Source: Acinetobacter baretiae (lineage in GTDB: Bacteria > Pseudomonadota > Gammaproteobacteria > Pseudomonadales > Moraxellaceae). From it: a stretch of 52,172 bases of DNA. A program made the translations under genes and the position numbers. The notes beneath the pieces were generated by a model. That model ran no database searches and was not told where the DNA came from. It worked only from the letters and a program-made list of their open reading frames with translations. This document shows, piece by piece, positions 39,557-52,171 of the stretch. Every line of letters begins with the position of its first letter. Position 1 is the first letter of the stretch. The DNA is taken from positions 1-52,172 of the forward strand of contig NZ_VTDM01000021.1 in assembly GCF_015627105.1 (NCBI RefSeq). The letters run 5' to 3'.

Positions 39557-40369
39557 TTACTCGGTCGAATGTATGCGAAAATAGCCATCGAAACGGCATG
39601 CGTCGCCCAACCATTGATGTTGGGGTACATCATCATTTAAAAATACCGCATGACGAGGGCGTTTTACAATGACTCTTTTGGCAATCTTCTGTGCCTGTAA
39701 CAATAATCCATCACCCAGATCCATTTCTCCATCTTCAGGTAACAGTAAATGTAGTATTTGCATTTGCTTTTTGACTTGCGCTTGTTTTTTTTGTCGTTGT
39801 TGATTTTGATCTCGTTGTGGAAACATCGGATCAAGATAAACAACATCGATTTTTTCTTGTTTGGCCTGCTGTTGTGATAAATAATCGATGGCATCGGCAA
39901 ATACCAATGTGATATTTGCAACAATTGGTGCTAAAAAGGCATCCTGTTGTGCTTTATCATAACTAAATTCTAGCAACGTATACAAAATAGGATGGCGTTC
40001 AATCAGCGTCACTTTTGCACCAAATTTTGCCATTAACAAACTGTCATGCCCCAAACCTGCGGTTGCATCAATTAAGTTAGGTTGGTCGTTAGCTTGAGTT
40101 GCTCGAGCAAGCATTTCAGTTTTCAGCGTTGCTCGCTTTAAACGCCCTATTTCTGCTGACCAATCAGGGCTCATTTTCATGCCATGTGCTGTCAAGCTAA
40201 GACCATCTTCATCTAAGACGAGTGCAAGCTCTGGATTTAAGCGTAGAAATTTTGCATTAATTTTTTCAATTTTTTGAGCATCAATGTCTACGCCACGTGT
40301 AAATAAACGTGTCTTTAAATCCTCGAGCTGATGTGCGTATAATGGCGCATACCAACACGTTAATTGCAT
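39557..40369 (-). CDS. rsmJ: 16S rRNA (guanine1516-N2)-methyltransferase
   Basis: A 270-aa SAM-dependent methyltransferase. The SAM motif I is [19 protein letters not shown] (about residue 100), and the catalytic motif [11 protein letters not shown] is typical of RsmJ, which modifies G1516 of 16S rRNA. The start overlaps the uppP stop (TAATG), so the genes are coupled; the longer frame upstream lies inside uppP. Confidence 0.9.
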   Translation of the reverse strand: MQLTCWYAPLYAHQLEDLKTRLFTRGVDIDAQKIEKINAKFLRLNPELALVLDEDGLSLTAHGMKMSPDWSAEIGRLKRATLKTEMLARATQANDQPNLIDATAGLGHDSLLMAKFGAKVTLIERHPILYTLLEFSYDKAQQDAFLAPIVANITLVFADAIDYLSQQQAKQEKIDVVYLDPMFPQRDQNQQRQKKQAQVKKQMQILHLLLPEDGEMDLGDGLLLQAQKIAKRVIVKRPRHAVFLNDDVPQHQWLGDACRFDGYFRIHSTE

Positions 40370-41190
40370 TACCAATGCACCCAACCTGTCCACCACGTCA
40401 ATAAAATAAACAATCCAAATACAATGCGGTAATATGCAAAAGCCATAAAGTTATGTTTAGACACATAGCGAATCAATGCACGAATCACCACCAATGCAGA
40501 AATAAATGCAACAATGATCCCGACTGCCAATACTTCTAAATCGTTGGTGTGCAGGTCATGTCTCATTTTATACATGTCGAGTAACCCTGCTCCCATCAAT
40601 ACAGGAATACCTAAAAAGAAAGAAAATTCAGCCGCCGCTTTTCTTGAGATACCTAAAAATAATGAGCCAATAATTGTTGAACCCGAACGTGATGTTCCCG
40701 GAATTAACGCAAAACATTGAATCAAACCAATCAGCATCGCTTGTTTCAAACTAAAATCTTCGACTTCATGACTAACAACATGGTGTTGACGGCGTTCAGC
40801 CCAAATAATAATAAATCCACCCACAATTAAAGCAATGGCAACGGTCACGGCATTAAATAAATATGCCTTTAATGTTTCACCAAATGTCAATCCAATCAAC
40901 ATAATAGGAATGGTTGCAATAATTAAGTTAATACTTAAACGTCGTCCTTGTGCATTTCCTGTTAATGCACCAATTAATGCACCCCATAACTTACCCCAAT
41001 ACTCGTAAATTACCGCAGCAATTGCACCAATTTGAACGGCTACAGAAAACATATCTCTTTTTTCAGGTGTCCAAAAATCAAGCAATTGACCTGTTAAGAT
41101 TAAGTGACCTGTACTTGAAATAGGTAAAAATTCTGTAATCCCTTCCACCAAGCCCATGACGGCAGCTTTTAGAAGTAAAATAATATCCAT
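40369..41190 (-). CDS. uppP: Undecaprenyl-diphosphatase
   Basis: A 273-aa inner membrane enzyme that recycles the lipid carrier for peptidoglycan and confers bacitracin tolerance. Both signature motifs are present: [16 protein letters not shown] at the N-terminus and [11 protein letters not shown] in the centre. About eight membrane helices are visible. Confidence 0.95.
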   Translation of the reverse strand: MDIILLLKAAVMGLVEGITEFLPISSTGHLILTGQLLDFWTPEKRDMFSVAVQIGAIAAVIYEYWGKLWGALIGALTGNAQGRRLSINLIIATIPIMLIGLTFGETLKAYLFNAVTVAIALIVGGFIIIWAERRQHHVVSHEVEDFSLKQAMLIGLIQCFALIPGTSRSGSTIIGSLFLGISRKAAAEFSFFLGIPVLMGAGLLDMYKMRHDLHTNDLEVLAVGIIVAFISALVVIRALIRYVSKHNFMAFAYYRIVFGLFILLTWWTGWVHW

Positions 41191-41217
41191 ACATTGTCCT
41201 AATTTTTATGCTTTGCT

Positions 41218-41877
41218 TTATTTGCCTTGTTCAGCAATTTTTTTCCAAGCATTATCTCTTAAATATACTGGTAATGCATGTTCTGCATCGACCCATGCTT
41301 TTTTCGTTGCGTAATAATTGCCTAAATACGCAATATCTTCTGCCGTTGCAACAATGCCATTAAAGGTCGCAAATGGCTTTAATAAAGATGCTCCTGAGCC
41401 AATCAAAGTAAATTTAATGTTCGCTTGAGCATCCTCATAGTTCAGCAACTGTTCTTCACCTACAGGTTGCATCACATGGTCTGTGTCTAAGATGAAATGT
41501 GCTATATACACTTCTTTCATTTTTGCATCAAGTACGGCCGTGACTTCTGTTAAACCATGTGTGCGATAAGCTGCTTGTGCCAAGGCTTGCAATGTCGACA
41601 CAGGAACCACAGGTAAATCATTGGCCCATGCCAACGCTTGTGCAACAGCTGCGTTAATGCGTACACCACTAAATGAACCCGGCCCACGACTAAAAGCAAT
41701 TACATCCATATCATGAGATTGTAGTGAACAACTTTGCATGCCTTGCTCAATCATAGGCAACAATGTCTGCGTTTGCATTTTGGCCTGATGATTAATCACG
41801 TGAAATACTACATTGGTGTCATCTGTTATCGCCACAGAACATTGCTCATTGGCTGTTTCAAGTGCTAACAGTTTCAT
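41218..41877 (-). CDS. tsaB: tRNA threonylcarbamoyladenosine biosynthesis protein TsaB
   Basis: A 219-aa ASKHA-fold protein that joins TsaD and TsaE in making t6A in tRNA. Motifs: LLALETANEQCSVA, FSRGPGSFSGVRI and VVPVSTLQALAQAAY. The C-terminal domain is the usual short one. It starts upstream of uppP, with a gap of 27 bases. Confidence 0.92.
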   Translation of the reverse strand: MKLLALETANEQCSVAITDDTNVVFHVINHQAKMQTQTLLPMIEQGMQSCSLQSHDMDVIAFSRGPGSFSGVRINAAVAQALAWANDLPVVPVSTLQALAQAAYRTHGLTEVTAVLDAKMKEVYIAHFILDTDHVMQPVGEEQLLNYEDAQANIKFTLIGSGASLLKPFATFNGIVATAEDIAYLGNYYATKKAWVDAEHALPVYLRDNAWKKIAEQGK

Positions 41878-42101
41878 GCATGTCCTTCATCAAAAATAAG
41901 TACCAAATTGACGCTATCATACGTGAGTCATCACAACTTCGCGACAGTTTTCAGATAAATCATCACAGGTCATATACAACTGAAAGTCAAAAGATTGTAT
42001 ACAATACTTAGGCATATGATCTGCTGTTTTAAACAGCAAAATGATGCCAAACATTTTTTTTTAAGTTATGCTTAAACATAACAGGCCAATAGAAGTAACG
42101 T

Positions 42102-42644
42102 ATGAACTGTTGTACACATTGCGGACACCCCACCACTGCACAAATTCCACCCGGTGATGACAAGCTTCGTCAAGTATGCTCAGCCTGTGGCAATATTCAC
42201 TATGAAAATCCTAAAACCATTTGCGGTGCGTTAGTGATTTGGCAAGATCAAGTACTTTTGTGTCGACGTGCCATCGAACCTCGTTATGGCTACTGGACAC
42301 TCCCTGCAGGCTATATGGAGTTAAATGAAACCATGCAGCAAGGGGCTGAACGAGAAACTTTTGAAGAAGCACAAGCCTACATTGATACCGAGCAATTATA
42401 TTGTCTATATGATATTCCACATATTGGACAAATCTATGCCATTTTTAAAGCCAAGCTTCAACATGGTCGCTTTGGTGCAGGCACAGAAACACTCGAAAGT
42501 CGCCTGTTTCACAAAGATGATATTCCATGGGAGCAATTGGCTTTTCAAAGTGTACGTCAAACACTTCATCATTATTTTGCAGATCGTGAACAAGAACACT
42601 ATCCGTTACATCTAGAAACGCTCTACCCTACTGTAAACGAGTAA
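42102..42644 (+). CDS. Nudix hydrolase with N-terminal zinc ribbon
   Basis: A 180-aa protein with a zinc ribbon (NCCTHCGHP...CSACGNIHYENP) and a Nudix box GYMELNETMQQGAERETFEEA, which fits G-x5-E-x7-RE-x2-EE. Members resemble the second half of NudC and hydrolyse nucleotide-sugar or NAD-like pyrophosphates. It has no obvious operon partner apart from pabB, which starts 30 bases later. Confidence 0.88.
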   Translation: MNCCTHCGHPTTAQIPPGDDKLRQVCSACGNIHYENPKTICGALVIWQDQVLLCRRAIEPRYGYWTLPAGYMELNETMQQGAERETFEEAQAYIDTEQLYCLYDIPHIGQIYAIFKAKLQHGRFGAGTETLESRLFHKDDIPWEQLAFQSVRQTLHHYFADREQEHYPLHLETLYPTVNE

Positions 42645-42674
42645 ATATCATTTTATCTTTAAGTTTTATTGTTT

Positions 42675-44018
42675 ATGATCTCTGTGTATAAAAAAGCGAT
42701 TACGCCACTTCAAACAACACCCCACCTTTTAGCACACTTATGTGGGCTTGAAGGCATAGTTTACCTGCAAGATGACGATCAACCTGTTATTGGTTTTTAT
42801 CCCCAAAAATATTGGCAAGTACAACATGGTCAAATGCATGTACATGTTCGCCAAGAAAATTTTTGCTATCACCAAAAACCCTGTCATCAAAAAGATCTAC
42901 TCTTAGATACCCAACCACGATATAACAGTACGACCTCTGAACGCGGATTTCATGGTGGATGGATTGGTTTTGTCGGTTATGATTACGCAGCTCAACAATA
43001 CATTGATAGCCCATCATGTTCACAGCCCGAACTCTACCTTGGCCTATATTTATCTTACTTAAAATATGAACAGCAACAATGGTTTTTTTATAGTCATGAA
43101 GCACATGCTGAACAAATGTTTCAACATATTCTACAGCAGCTCAATACGCCATCCGTACTAAAACCCTTTCAATTAAACAGTGTATGTCAAGCAACATGGG
43201 AAAAATCCAAATATAACCAAGCATTTCACAAAGTACAACAGTACATTAAAGCAGGGGATTGCTACCAAATTAATCTTACACAAGCATTTACTGCACACGC
43301 CCAAGGTGATTTACTTAGCACAGCACAATCATTTTGGGATCTCACTAATGCACCCTATGCAGGTTATTTAAAAATAAATCATTTTGAATTACTCAGCTGT
43401 TCTCCAGAATTATTTATTGAATTTCAAGCCAATCATGTGATTAAAACACGTCCCATTAAAGGTACAATGCCTCGTGATTTAAATGATGCGCAAAAAGATG
43501 AACAGTCCAAGCAAATTTTGAAAAACTCTGAGAAGGATCAAGCTGAAAATGTGATGATTGTTGATTTATTACGTAATGATTTAAGTGTTTATGCAGAGGT
43601 AGGATCTGTAAAAACCAATCAATTATTTGAAATTGAAAGCTTTCAGCAAGTTCACCATATGGTCAGCGAAATACAAGCAACGCTTAAAGCACATATTCAT
43701 CCATTACAAATGCTCTTTGATGCCTTACCTGGTGGTTCAATCACAGGCGCACCTAAAATTCGAGCCATGCAAATCATTGCCGAATTAGAACAACAAGCAC
43801 GAGGAGCATATTGTGGCTCTTTAGGTTACTTTAATTTAGATGGTACAGGATGTTGGAATATTCTGATTCGCTCTATTCAAAAGTATGAAAGTAATATTTC
43901 GCTTTGGGCGGGCGGTGGTATTACCATTGCATCTGAGCAAGATGCTGAATATCAAGAATGTTTAGATAAAATTTCAGCCATGCAAACGTTGCTCAATACA
44001 TACTATTCAGCATCGTGA
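42675..44018 (+). CDS. pabB: Aminodeoxychorismate synthase component I
   Basis: A 447-aa chorismate-using enzyme for p-aminobenzoate and folate synthesis. Conserved motifs: YQINLTQAF, the KTRPIKGTMPR lysine region, PGGSITGAPKIRA and AYCGSLGYF, and GGGITIAS near the end. It works with a PabA glutaminase encoded elsewhere. I start at ATG 42675; the TTG two codons upstream is less likely. Confidence 0.9.
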   Translation: MISVYKKAITPLQTTPHLLAHLCGLEGIVYLQDDDQPVIGFYPQKYWQVQHGQMHVHVRQENFCYHQKPCHQKDLLLDTQPRYNSTTSERGFHGGWIGFVGYDYAAQQYIDSPSCSQPELYLGLYLSYLKYEQQQWFFYSHEAHAEQMFQHILQQLNTPSVLKPFQLNSVCQATWEKSKYNQAFHKVQQYIKAGDCYQINLTQAFTAHAQGDLLSTAQSFWDLTNAPYAGYLKINHFELLSCSPELFIEFQANHVIKTRPIKGTMPRDLNDAQKDEQSKQILKNSEKDQAENVMIVDLLRNDLSVYAEVGSVKTNQLFEIESFQQVHHMVSEIQATLKAHIHPLQMLFDALPGGSITGAPKIRAMQIIAELEQQARGAYCGSLGYFNLDGTGCWNILIRSIQKYESNISLWAGGGITIASEQDAEYQECLDKISAMQTLLNTYYSAS

Positions 44019-44019
44019 A

Positions 44020-45204
44020 TCATACAGCGGTATTTAAGTGATCTATACTCTGTTTTAATTGCTGTTGCACTGCATGATTTTCTTGCCCAATCAAATGCAT
44101 AAAATCGGATTGAAATTTTAACAATTCTTGATTTAACTGCTCTGAATAAAATGGCTGTGCAAGTAATCTTTTCCATGCAGTATAGGCTTCTGTGTCTCGT
44201 CCTAATGGCAAAGCCAATCTCAGCATTTGGTAATCTAAGCCATAGTGAAGAATATTTGACTCTAAAGCCGTTCCGCCCTCGTTTGCTTGTCTATGTTTTG
44301 CAAGCAGAATCATGTCATAAGCAATTTGAATATCTCCTAATGATTGATATAAATCACTCACCTCATATAAACATTCTAGATATTTCGGACAAATATTGGC
44401 GCCTTTTAACCAAATAAAAACAGCTTGCTCAAATTGCCGATCATTTTTATATAGCGTCCCTAAATAACGACACGCTAAATACGTTTCCATTTTATTTTCT
44501 ACATGACTTCCTGTCGTAATACGTAAATTAAACCACGCTTTAGCCTGTACTATGTCTCCGTGGCTATAATAAGATGTTGCGCAATAATATGCGTAACGTG
44601 CTTTTAGCACGTCGTCTTTTTCTGCCTCATACGCCTGTTGTAATAATAGCGCATCTTCTAAATATTTATCAGGATTCTGATTTCGTGCACCAAAATGTCC
44701 TGTTTGAATATAATAATCCCCAGACAATACAGAACGTGATACTGCTACACCCGTTTCTATCAAAGATTCATGCAATACACCAACCCAATGTAAACATTGA
44801 TTATTTTTAAATAAAAGTTGTCGAGTATAAAAAAAATCTCTTGCATCACTCCGGAAACGGAACTCATATACATCATCTTGTAGTATTTTTGGCAAGGTCA
44901 AATGCCCACAAAAACGGTCATCGGCATCAAATACTAAAACATAATCAGACTTACCCTTACATGCATGTAAAGCCTGATTACGGTTATAAGCAAAATCTAC
45001 CCAAGAATGATGAAACACTTCACCTGCTAATTGGTGTTGTGCTAAATAATTCAAAATCACATCTACTGTTGCATCTGTTGATCCTGTGTCACAGATCACA
45101 ACATAATCAATATCAACATAGCTTCGAATATTATTTAGTGTATCAACAATAATATTCGCTTCATTTTTTACAATCATGTTTAAGCAGATGCTTTGATGTG
45201 ACAT
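44020..45204 (-). CDS. Family 2 glycosyltransferase with TPR-like tail
   Basis: A 394-aa protein. The N-terminal GT2 domain starts CLNMIVKNEANIIVDTLNN, and carries CDTGSTDAT and VFDADDRF, which supplies the DxD-type metal site. The C-terminal half (about 190-390) is helical and TPR-like. Acceptor unknown; LPS or protein glycosylation are possible. It converges on pabB one base apart. Confidence 0.85.
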   Translation of the reverse strand: MSHQSICLNMIVKNEANIIVDTLNNIRSYVDIDYVVICDTGSTDATVDVILNYLAQHQLAGEVFHHSWVDFAYNRNQALHACKGKSDYVLVFDADDRFCGHLTLPKILQDDVYEFRFRSDARDFFYTRQLLFKNNQCLHWVGVLHESLIETGVAVSRSVLSGDYYIQTGHFGARNQNPDKYLEDALLLQQAYEAEKDDVLKARYAYYCATSYYSHGDIVQAKAWFNLRITTGSHVENKMETYLACRYLGTLYKNDRQFEQAVFIWLKGANICPKYLECLYEVSDLYQSLGDIQIAYDMILLAKHRQANEGGTALESNILHYGLDYQMLRLALPLGRDTEAYTAWKRLLAQPFYSEQLNQELLKFQSDFMHLIGQENHAVQQQLKQSIDHLNTAV

Positions 45205-45217
45205 TCAATGAACTCGC

Positions 45218-46312
45218 TTATTTATTGTGGGCAAATATATCCTTTAAAACTGTCACCAAACGCATGTTTTGCTGATCTGTTCCAACAGTTATTCTTAAAA
45301 ACTGATCAATTCGATGTTGATTAAAATGCCGTACAATAATGCCTTGTTCACGCAATTGTGATGCCAAATCTTTTGCATCTATCGCCTGATGGCGGACAAA
45401 AACAAAATTTGCTTTTGAAGGCAACACATGAAAATCTAATGCTTGTAATTGACCGATTAATGCTTCACGATTTTCTATTACTTTTTGACACTGTGTTTCA
45501 AAATATGCTTGATCTTTAAATGAAGCAGTTGCTGCTGCAATTGCAAAACGATCGAGTGGATATGAATTAAAGCTATTTTTAACCGCGTCTAAAGCAGCAA
45601 TAAGATGGGGCTGTGCGATGGCAAACCCGACACGCAATCCTGCTAAAGAGCGTGATTTAGAAGTCGTTTGACAGACCATCAAATTTTCATATTTTGCAAC
45701 TAATCCTACAGCAGACATTGCTCCAAAATCTACATAGGCCTCATCAATCACGACCACACGATCAGGATTATGCGTCAGTAAATATTCAATATCACTCAGC
45801 TCAAGTGCAATACTCGTAGGCGCATTTGGATTAGCAATAATAATTCCACCATTGGGCTGTACATAGTCTTTTACATTGACCTCAAAATTTTCATTGAGTG
45901 CAATTTTTTTCGTTTTTATTTGAAAAAACTGACCATAGACCGGATAGAAACTATAACTAATATCAGGGGATAAAACAGGTTCATTTTGAATAAAAAAGGC
46001 TTTAAAAATATGCGCTAACACTTCATCTGAACCATTACCTACAAAAACCTCAGACACATCTACACCCTGTTGCTGAGCAATGGCTTGCTTTAAGGACAAG
46101 GCTTCTGAGTCTGGATACAAGCGTAGCTGATCTGCTTGATTTTCTAAAATTGTAGTAATAGCCTCAATCACTTGAGGAGATGGTGGATAGGGATTTTCAT
46201 TTGTATTTAGTTTTAAAATATTTGTGACTTTAGGCTGTTCACCGGGTACATATGGTTCTAATTCACGTACCTCAGGGCTCCAAAATCGCATTTTTTGTGT
46301 AGAAAAAGTCAT
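45218..46312 (-). CDS. hisC: Histidinol-phosphate aminotransferase
   Basis: A 364-aa PLP enzyme. Motifs: KLNTNENPYPPSP, VGNGSDEVL, IIANPNAPTS, VIDEAYVDFG and the PLP lysine in TTSKSRSLAGLRVG. It catalyses the seventh step of histidine synthesis. It follows hisD with a small hairpin between them. Confidence 0.95.
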   Translation of the reverse strand: MTFSTQKMRFWSPEVRELEPYVPGEQPKVTNILKLNTNENPYPPSPQVIEAITTILENQADQLRLYPDSEALSLKQAIAQQQGVDVSEVFVGNGSDEVLAHIFKAFFIQNEPVLSPDISYSFYPVYGQFFQIKTKKIALNENFEVNVKDYVQPNGGIIIANPNAPTSIALELSDIEYLLTHNPDRVVVIDEAYVDFGAMSAVGLVAKYENLMVCQTTSKSRSLAGLRVGFAIAQPHLIAALDAVKNSFNSYPLDRFAIAAATASFKDQAYFETQCQKVIENREALIGQLQALDFHVLPSKANFVFVRHQAIDAKDLASQLREQGIIVRHFNQHRIDQFLRITVGTDQQNMRLVTVLKDIFAHNK

Positions 46313-46319
46313 CTCTCAC

Positions 46320-46344
46320 CTCAAAAGGGTCATTTCGACCCTTT
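46320..46344 (-). terminator. Hairpin between hisD and hisC
   Basis: An 8-bp stem AAAGGGTC/GACCCTTT (46324-46331 and 46337-46344) lies after hisD; TTTTGAGG follows on the minus strand and includes a likely hisC ribosome site, so it may attenuate rather than end transcription. Confidence 0.5.
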
Positions 46345-46357
46345 CATATTCCATAAA

Positions 46358-47650
46358 TTAGACCGAATAACGATAACGGGCTGAACGTGCATGTGCGTCT
46401 AAATTTTCCTCTAAAGCTAAAATATCAGCGACTTTTGCCAACGGTTTTACGCCTTCTTCAGAACACATAATCAAACTAGTACGTTTTTGAAAATCATACA
46501 CCCCTAAAGGTGAAGAGAACCGTGCAGTACCTGACGTTGGCAATACATGGTTTGGTCCAGCACAATAATCACCAATGGCTTCAGGCGTATAACGTCCCAT
46601 AAAAATTGCGCCTGCATGACGAATATGCTCACTCATGGCTTGAGCATCATCTAAACATAACTCTAAATGTTCAGGCGCCACTTGATTAATAAGTTCAATT
46701 GCTTCTTCACGATCTTTGACTAAGATCAAAGCACCACGGTTTTGAATTGATGTTTTCGCAATTTCTGCTTTTGGTAATACACGTAAATGTGCTTCAATCG
46801 CATCAGCAACTGCGTTTAAGAAGTCTTCATCAGGTGTAATAAAAATCGCTTGTGCGACTGTATCATGCTCAGCTTGTGATAATAAATCCATGGCAACCCA
46901 CTCTGGGTCATTCACACCTTCTGCATAGACCAAAATCTCTGATGGTCCTGCAATCATATCTATACCACACTGACCAAATACAGCTCTTTTTGCAGCAGCC
47001 ACAAAACGGTTGCCCGGCCCAGTAATTTTATCTACTGCAGGTATCGTTTGTGTTCCATAAGCAAGAGCTGCTACAGCTTGTGCACCGCCTATTGTAAAGA
47101 CACGATGTACTCCAGCCAAATACGCTGCGGCCAAGACCAACGGGTTCAACTGCCCATTTGGTGCAGGAACAACCATAATGATCTCAGAAACACCTGCCAC
47201 ATGTGCAGGTAAAGCATTCATCAATACAGAAGATGGATAAGATGCCAATCCACCTGGCACATATATCCCAACACGATCAAGGGGTGTTACTTTTTGACCT
47301 AAAGTATTTCCTAAATCATCGACATACGTCCATCCTGATTGCTTTTGTGCTTCATGAAATGAACGAATTCGCTGAGCAGCGAGCTCTAATGCTTGGCGTA
47401 CATCTGCATTTAAACCATCAAATGCAGATTTTAGCTCCGCTTGAGATAACTCTAACTCAGAAAATTGATGCGCAGGATGTCGATCAAATTGTTGTGTTAA
47501 TTTTAATACATGTGCATCGCCATGTTGGCGCACATCTGAAATGATTTGATCTACAGTTGAGAGAAGCTCAGGATCATTGACTGTTGCAAAAGCCAATAGA
47601 TCAGCAAAGACCGTTTTAAAATTTTGGTCTTGAGTCGATAAACGTCGCAT
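46358..47650 (-). CDS. hisD: Histidinol dehydrogenase
   Basis: A 430-aa zinc enzyme that makes histidine from histidinol in two NAD-dependent oxidations. Motifs: [40 protein letters not shown] and [14 protein letters not shown], with the zinc and catalytic His/Glu in place. The start [11 protein letters not shown] fits family length. Confidence 0.95.
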   Translation of the reverse strand: MRRLSTQDQNFKTVFADLLAFATVNDPELLSTVDQIISDVRQHGDAHVLKLTQQFDRHPAHQFSELELSQAELKSAFDGLNADVRQALELAAQRIRSFHEAQKQSGWTYVDDLGNTLGQKVTPLDRVGIYVPGGLASYPSSVLMNALPAHVAGVSEIIMVVPAPNGQLNPLVLAAAYLAGVHRVFTIGGAQAVAALAYGTQTIPAVDKITGPGNRFVAAAKRAVFGQCGIDMIAGPSEILVYAEGVNDPEWVAMDLLSQAEHDTVAQAIFITPDEDFLNAVADAIEAHLRVLPKAEIAKTSIQNRGALILVKDREEAIELINQVAPEHLELCLDDAQAMSEHIRHAGAIFMGRYTPEAIGDYCAGPNHVLPTSGTARFSSPLGVYDFQKRTSLIMCSEEGVKPLAKVADILALEENLDAHARSARYRYSV

Positions 47651-47782
47651 CAATTTACCCACAAGTTTTAACAATTAAGGCTCAAGTTTAACCTTTTTTT
47701 GCACTCTTGTGGGTATTGATCCATGTTCAATCTTCAAATGATGATGAAAAAAACATGTCATTGAGATTGATTTAATACATCA

Positions 47783-48472
47783 TTAAATTTGACGCGCCGC
47801 GACAGCCTGTTCTAGCTTCGTCACAATTGGATTTAGTAAACCCTGCTTACGCTTAAAACTTGCCTTATTAATGATCAGACGAGATGATACCGTACAAATT
47901 TCATCTAATGGCTCTAAACCATTTGCACGTAAAGTATTCCCCGTATCCACAACATCGACAATGTAATCACCTAAACCAACTAAGGGTGCAAGCTCCATTG
48001 AACCATAAAGCTTTATCACATCTACCTGCTCACCTAGGCTTGCATAATATTGACGCGTGAGATTCACATATTTGGTTGCAATTTTTAAACGACCCTGAGG
48101 TCTTTGCATTCCTACTTTAGCGGCTGTCATTAAACGACAGTTAGCAATTTTTAAGTCAAGTGGCTCATATACATTTTGAGCCCCATGTTCCATCAATACG
48201 TCTTTACCCGCCACACCTAAATCAGCAGCACCATTTTCAACATACGTTGGCACATCAGATGCACGTAAGATCAATATTCTGACCAATTTATGTGTGGTTG
48301 GAAAAATCAATTTACGTGATTTATCAGGATCTTCTAATAAATTAATTCCAGCTTGTTCAAGTAAAGGTAAAGTTTCTTTTAAAATTCGCCCTTTACTCAA
48401 TGCCAAAGTCAAACCATGATCAAAATTCCCCATCACTTCAAAATTTGGATCATCGTTTTGAAAATCACTCAT
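47783..48472 (-). CDS. hisG: ATP phosphoribosyltransferase, short form
   Basis: A 229-aa catalytic subunit for the first step of histidine synthesis. It has [31 protein letters not shown] and [21 protein letters not shown] and lacks the C-terminal regulatory domain, so it needs a HisZ partner, not in the window. It begins 3 bases after murA. Confidence 0.95.
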   Translation of the reverse strand: MSDFQNDDPNFEVMGNFDHGLTLALSKGRILKETLPLLEQAGINLLEDPDKSRKLIFPTTHKLVRILILRASDVPTYVENGAADLGVAGKDVLMEHGAQNVYEPLDLKIANCRLMTAAKVGMQRPQGRLKIATKYVNLTRQYYASLGEQVDVIKLYGSMELAPLVGLGDYIVDVVDTGNTLRANGLEPLDEICTVSSRLIINKASFKRKQGLLNPIVTKLEQAVAARQI

Positions 48473-48475
48473 GAT

Positions 48476-50000
<1,525 letters not shown>

Positions 50001-50120
50001 AAAGAGCTCGTAGTCGACCTAGGATTAAAAGTCGGACATTTTACTATAAACATCCCTGTTAATTCATTAACTCACTTATTATTTGACACAAAAAGTATAT
50101 AAAACCATTTTATAAAAGAT

Positions 50121-51569
50121 CTAAATAATCACTTTACGCTCAGATGAAGAAGAAATACGTAAAGACTCTCTATATTTTGCAACTGTACGTCTTGCAACAT
50201 CTATCCCTTCCTCTTTCAGTAAGTTCGCAATTGTATTATCAGAAAGTGGTTTACATGGATTTTCAGTCGCAATTATTTTCTTAATCATTGCTCGAATGGC
50301 CGTTGAAGAGCACTCTCCTCCTTCAGATGTTCCGACATGACTTGAAAAGAAGTACTTTAGTTCAAATAAACCTTTGGGTGTTAATACATATTTATTCGTT
50401 GTTACCCGTGAAACCGTTGATTCATGTAATTCCACTTCATCAGCAACATCTCTAAGCACTAAAGGCTTCATTGCCTCAGCCCCTTTTTCTAAAAATCCTT
50501 TTTGGTGTTTTGCAATACACGTTGCAACCTTCAGTAACGTTTTATGACGCTCATCTATACTTTTAATAAAATTTTTTGCTTCTAACATCTGATTTTTGAT
50601 GTACTGATTATCATCACTTTGATCTGCTCTTTTAATCATATTTGAGTAAAAAGAATTAATTCTAAGCTTTGGTAAAATATCTGGGTTCAGCTTAACTTTC
50701 CAAACATTGTCTTCTCGTATAATCACTACATCAGGAATTTGATATTCCGTTTCACTTTCTTCAAAATCTACACCCGGGTATGGCTTTAACGTTTTAATGA
50801 ATGATAATGCCTCTTTGAGCTCATCAGCCTTCAATGAGGTTGCCTTTAATAACTTGGTTAAATCATTACTCAATAAAAACTGATAATGATTGAGTATCTT
50901 TTTTGCATTTAATTCCAATAAAGTAGATCCACCCAAATTGGCCAATTGAATCATTAAATGCTCAATCAATCCTCGCGAACCAATGCCGATAGGATCTAAT
51001 TGCTGAATATATTTTAGTACGACTAACACCTCGTGCTCTTCAACATATTCATCCTCAAGATTGGCTTGCAATAGTAGGTGGTTAACTGCTTCGACAACTT
51101 CACTTAATGTCTCTATTAAAAAACCTTTTTCATCTAACGCATCCACAATACAATATGCAATTAAATGGTCTATTTTAGAAAAGTTTAATAAATCAATTTG
51201 ACTTTGTACGTGTTGTTTTAGTGAAGTATGGTTTGCTCGATTATCTTCTTTTTCTTCAAAATCTGCAGCACCTAGAGTTGTTGGCTGATGAGTATAAATA
51301 TCATCCCATTGGGTATCTACAGGAAGTTCATCGGGTAAAAATTCATTATTAAGGGCTTCAGAAAGTTCCTGACTAGACTGCTCTTTTACTTCAACCTGTT
51401 GATCTCCTGAATCAACATCTACTCTTTCCAATAATGGATTACTTTCTAACTGAAGTTGTACCTCTTGCTCTAGCTCTAAGTTAGATAACTGCAGTAAGCG
51501 AATAGCTTGTTGCAATTGAGGGGTAAGTGATAAAGAGTTACTTACTCTTAAACCTAAAGACAACTTCAT
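50121..51569 (-). CDS. rpoN: RNA polymerase sigma-54 factor
   Basis: A 482-aa sigma factor. The N-terminal activator region is LRVSNSLSLTPQLQQAIRLL, followed by an acidic region II, the core-binding domain and the C-terminal RpoN box (ARRTVAKYRE), with LRDVADEVELHESTVSR just before. It controls nitrogen and other genes with -24/-12 promoters. Confidence 0.96.
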   Translation of the reverse strand: MKLSLGLRVSNSLSLTPQLQQAIRLLQLSNLELEQEVQLQLESNPLLERVDVDSGDQQVEVKEQSSQELSEALNNEFLPDELPVDTQWDDIYTHQPTTLGAADFEEKEDNRANHTSLKQHVQSQIDLLNFSKIDHLIAYCIVDALDEKGFLIETLSEVVEAVNHLLLQANLEDEYVEEHEVLVVLKYIQQLDPIGIGSRGLIEHLMIQLANLGGSTLLELNAKKILNHYQFLLSNDLTKLLKATSLKADELKEALSFIKTLKPYPGVDFEESETEYQIPDVVIIREDNVWKVKLNPDILPKLRINSFYSNMIKRADQSDDNQYIKNQMLEAKNFIKSIDERHKTLLKVATCIAKHQKGFLEKGAEAMKPLVLRDVADEVELHESTVSRVTTNKYVLTPKGLFELKYFFSSHVGTSEGGECSSTAIRAMIKKIIATENPCKPLSDNTIANLLKEEGIDVARRTVAKYRESLRISSSSERKVII

Positions 51570-51790
51570 AATAAATCCCTTTAACTAGCAAAATCTATGC
51601 CGTTAATAGTTTTTATAACACATGATTTATATAAAAAATACATATTAAAAAAAATATCTGATTTATTTTCACTAATTTTCAAATGATATTTCCTATTCAG
51701 GGTTTCAAATTACGCTGATGTTATTTTATCGATGTTTTTATTGATGTGGATATGTTCTTGAACTCGGGTGATGATGTATAGTCAAACAAT
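51570..51790. other. rpoN upstream region bordered by an IS
   Basis: About 220 bases, very AT-rich, with no ORF. It should contain the rpoN promoter and one end of the IS630-type element, whose inverted repeat I cannot place exactly. Confidence 0.45.
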
Positions 51791-52171
51791 CTAATCACTC
51801 ATACAGACATGCAAAAACATCTGAAAGAGTCGATCAATACAATCCTCTTGCCATTCTTTTCTCTTTTTCTTAATCCATGCCCAAGTCTTTTCAATAGAAT
51901 TCAAATCAGGACTATAAGCAGGCAACCATAAAATCTGATGCCCATAGTGTTCCAATAACTCCTGTATATCCGATCGCTTATGAAAGGCCGCATTATCCAT
52001 CACGATGACACTATTTTGGGGTAGTTCGGGAATAAGAAAATGCTCTACCCAAAAATGAAATACATTTGAATTAATTTTGCAGTCGAATAAACCAACTGCA
52101 AATAGTTGACCTTGATATAATGCACCAATGGCATTGGTTTGGTTCTTTAATTGCCAGTTAAATGAGCCATA
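51791..52171 (-). CDS. IS630-family transposase, 3' part (runs off the right edge)
   Basis: The frame is open to the window edge. It contains VIVMDNAAFHK (second catalytic Asp), ILWLPAYSPDLNSIEKTWAWIKKK (catalytic Glu) and a C-terminal tail, the end of an IS630/Tc1-mariner DDE transposase. Only the last 126 codons or so are present; the first catalytic Asp is beyond the edge or in the first part. Whether the copy is intact is unknown. It lies 220 bases upstream of rpoN, in the same direction. Confidence 0.9.
   Translation of the reverse strand, partial: YGSFNWQLKNQTNAIGALYQGQLFAVGLFDCKINSNVFHFWVEHFLIPELPQNSVIVMDNAAFHKRSDIQELLEHYGHQILWLPAYSPDLNSIEKTWAWIKKKRKEWQEDCIDRLFQMFLHVCMSD

Noticed and set aside
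51791..52003. Reading the transposase as a short 70-aa gene.
   Set aside because: The frame is open upstream to the window edge and matches the transposase there, so it is the 3' part of a longer gene.
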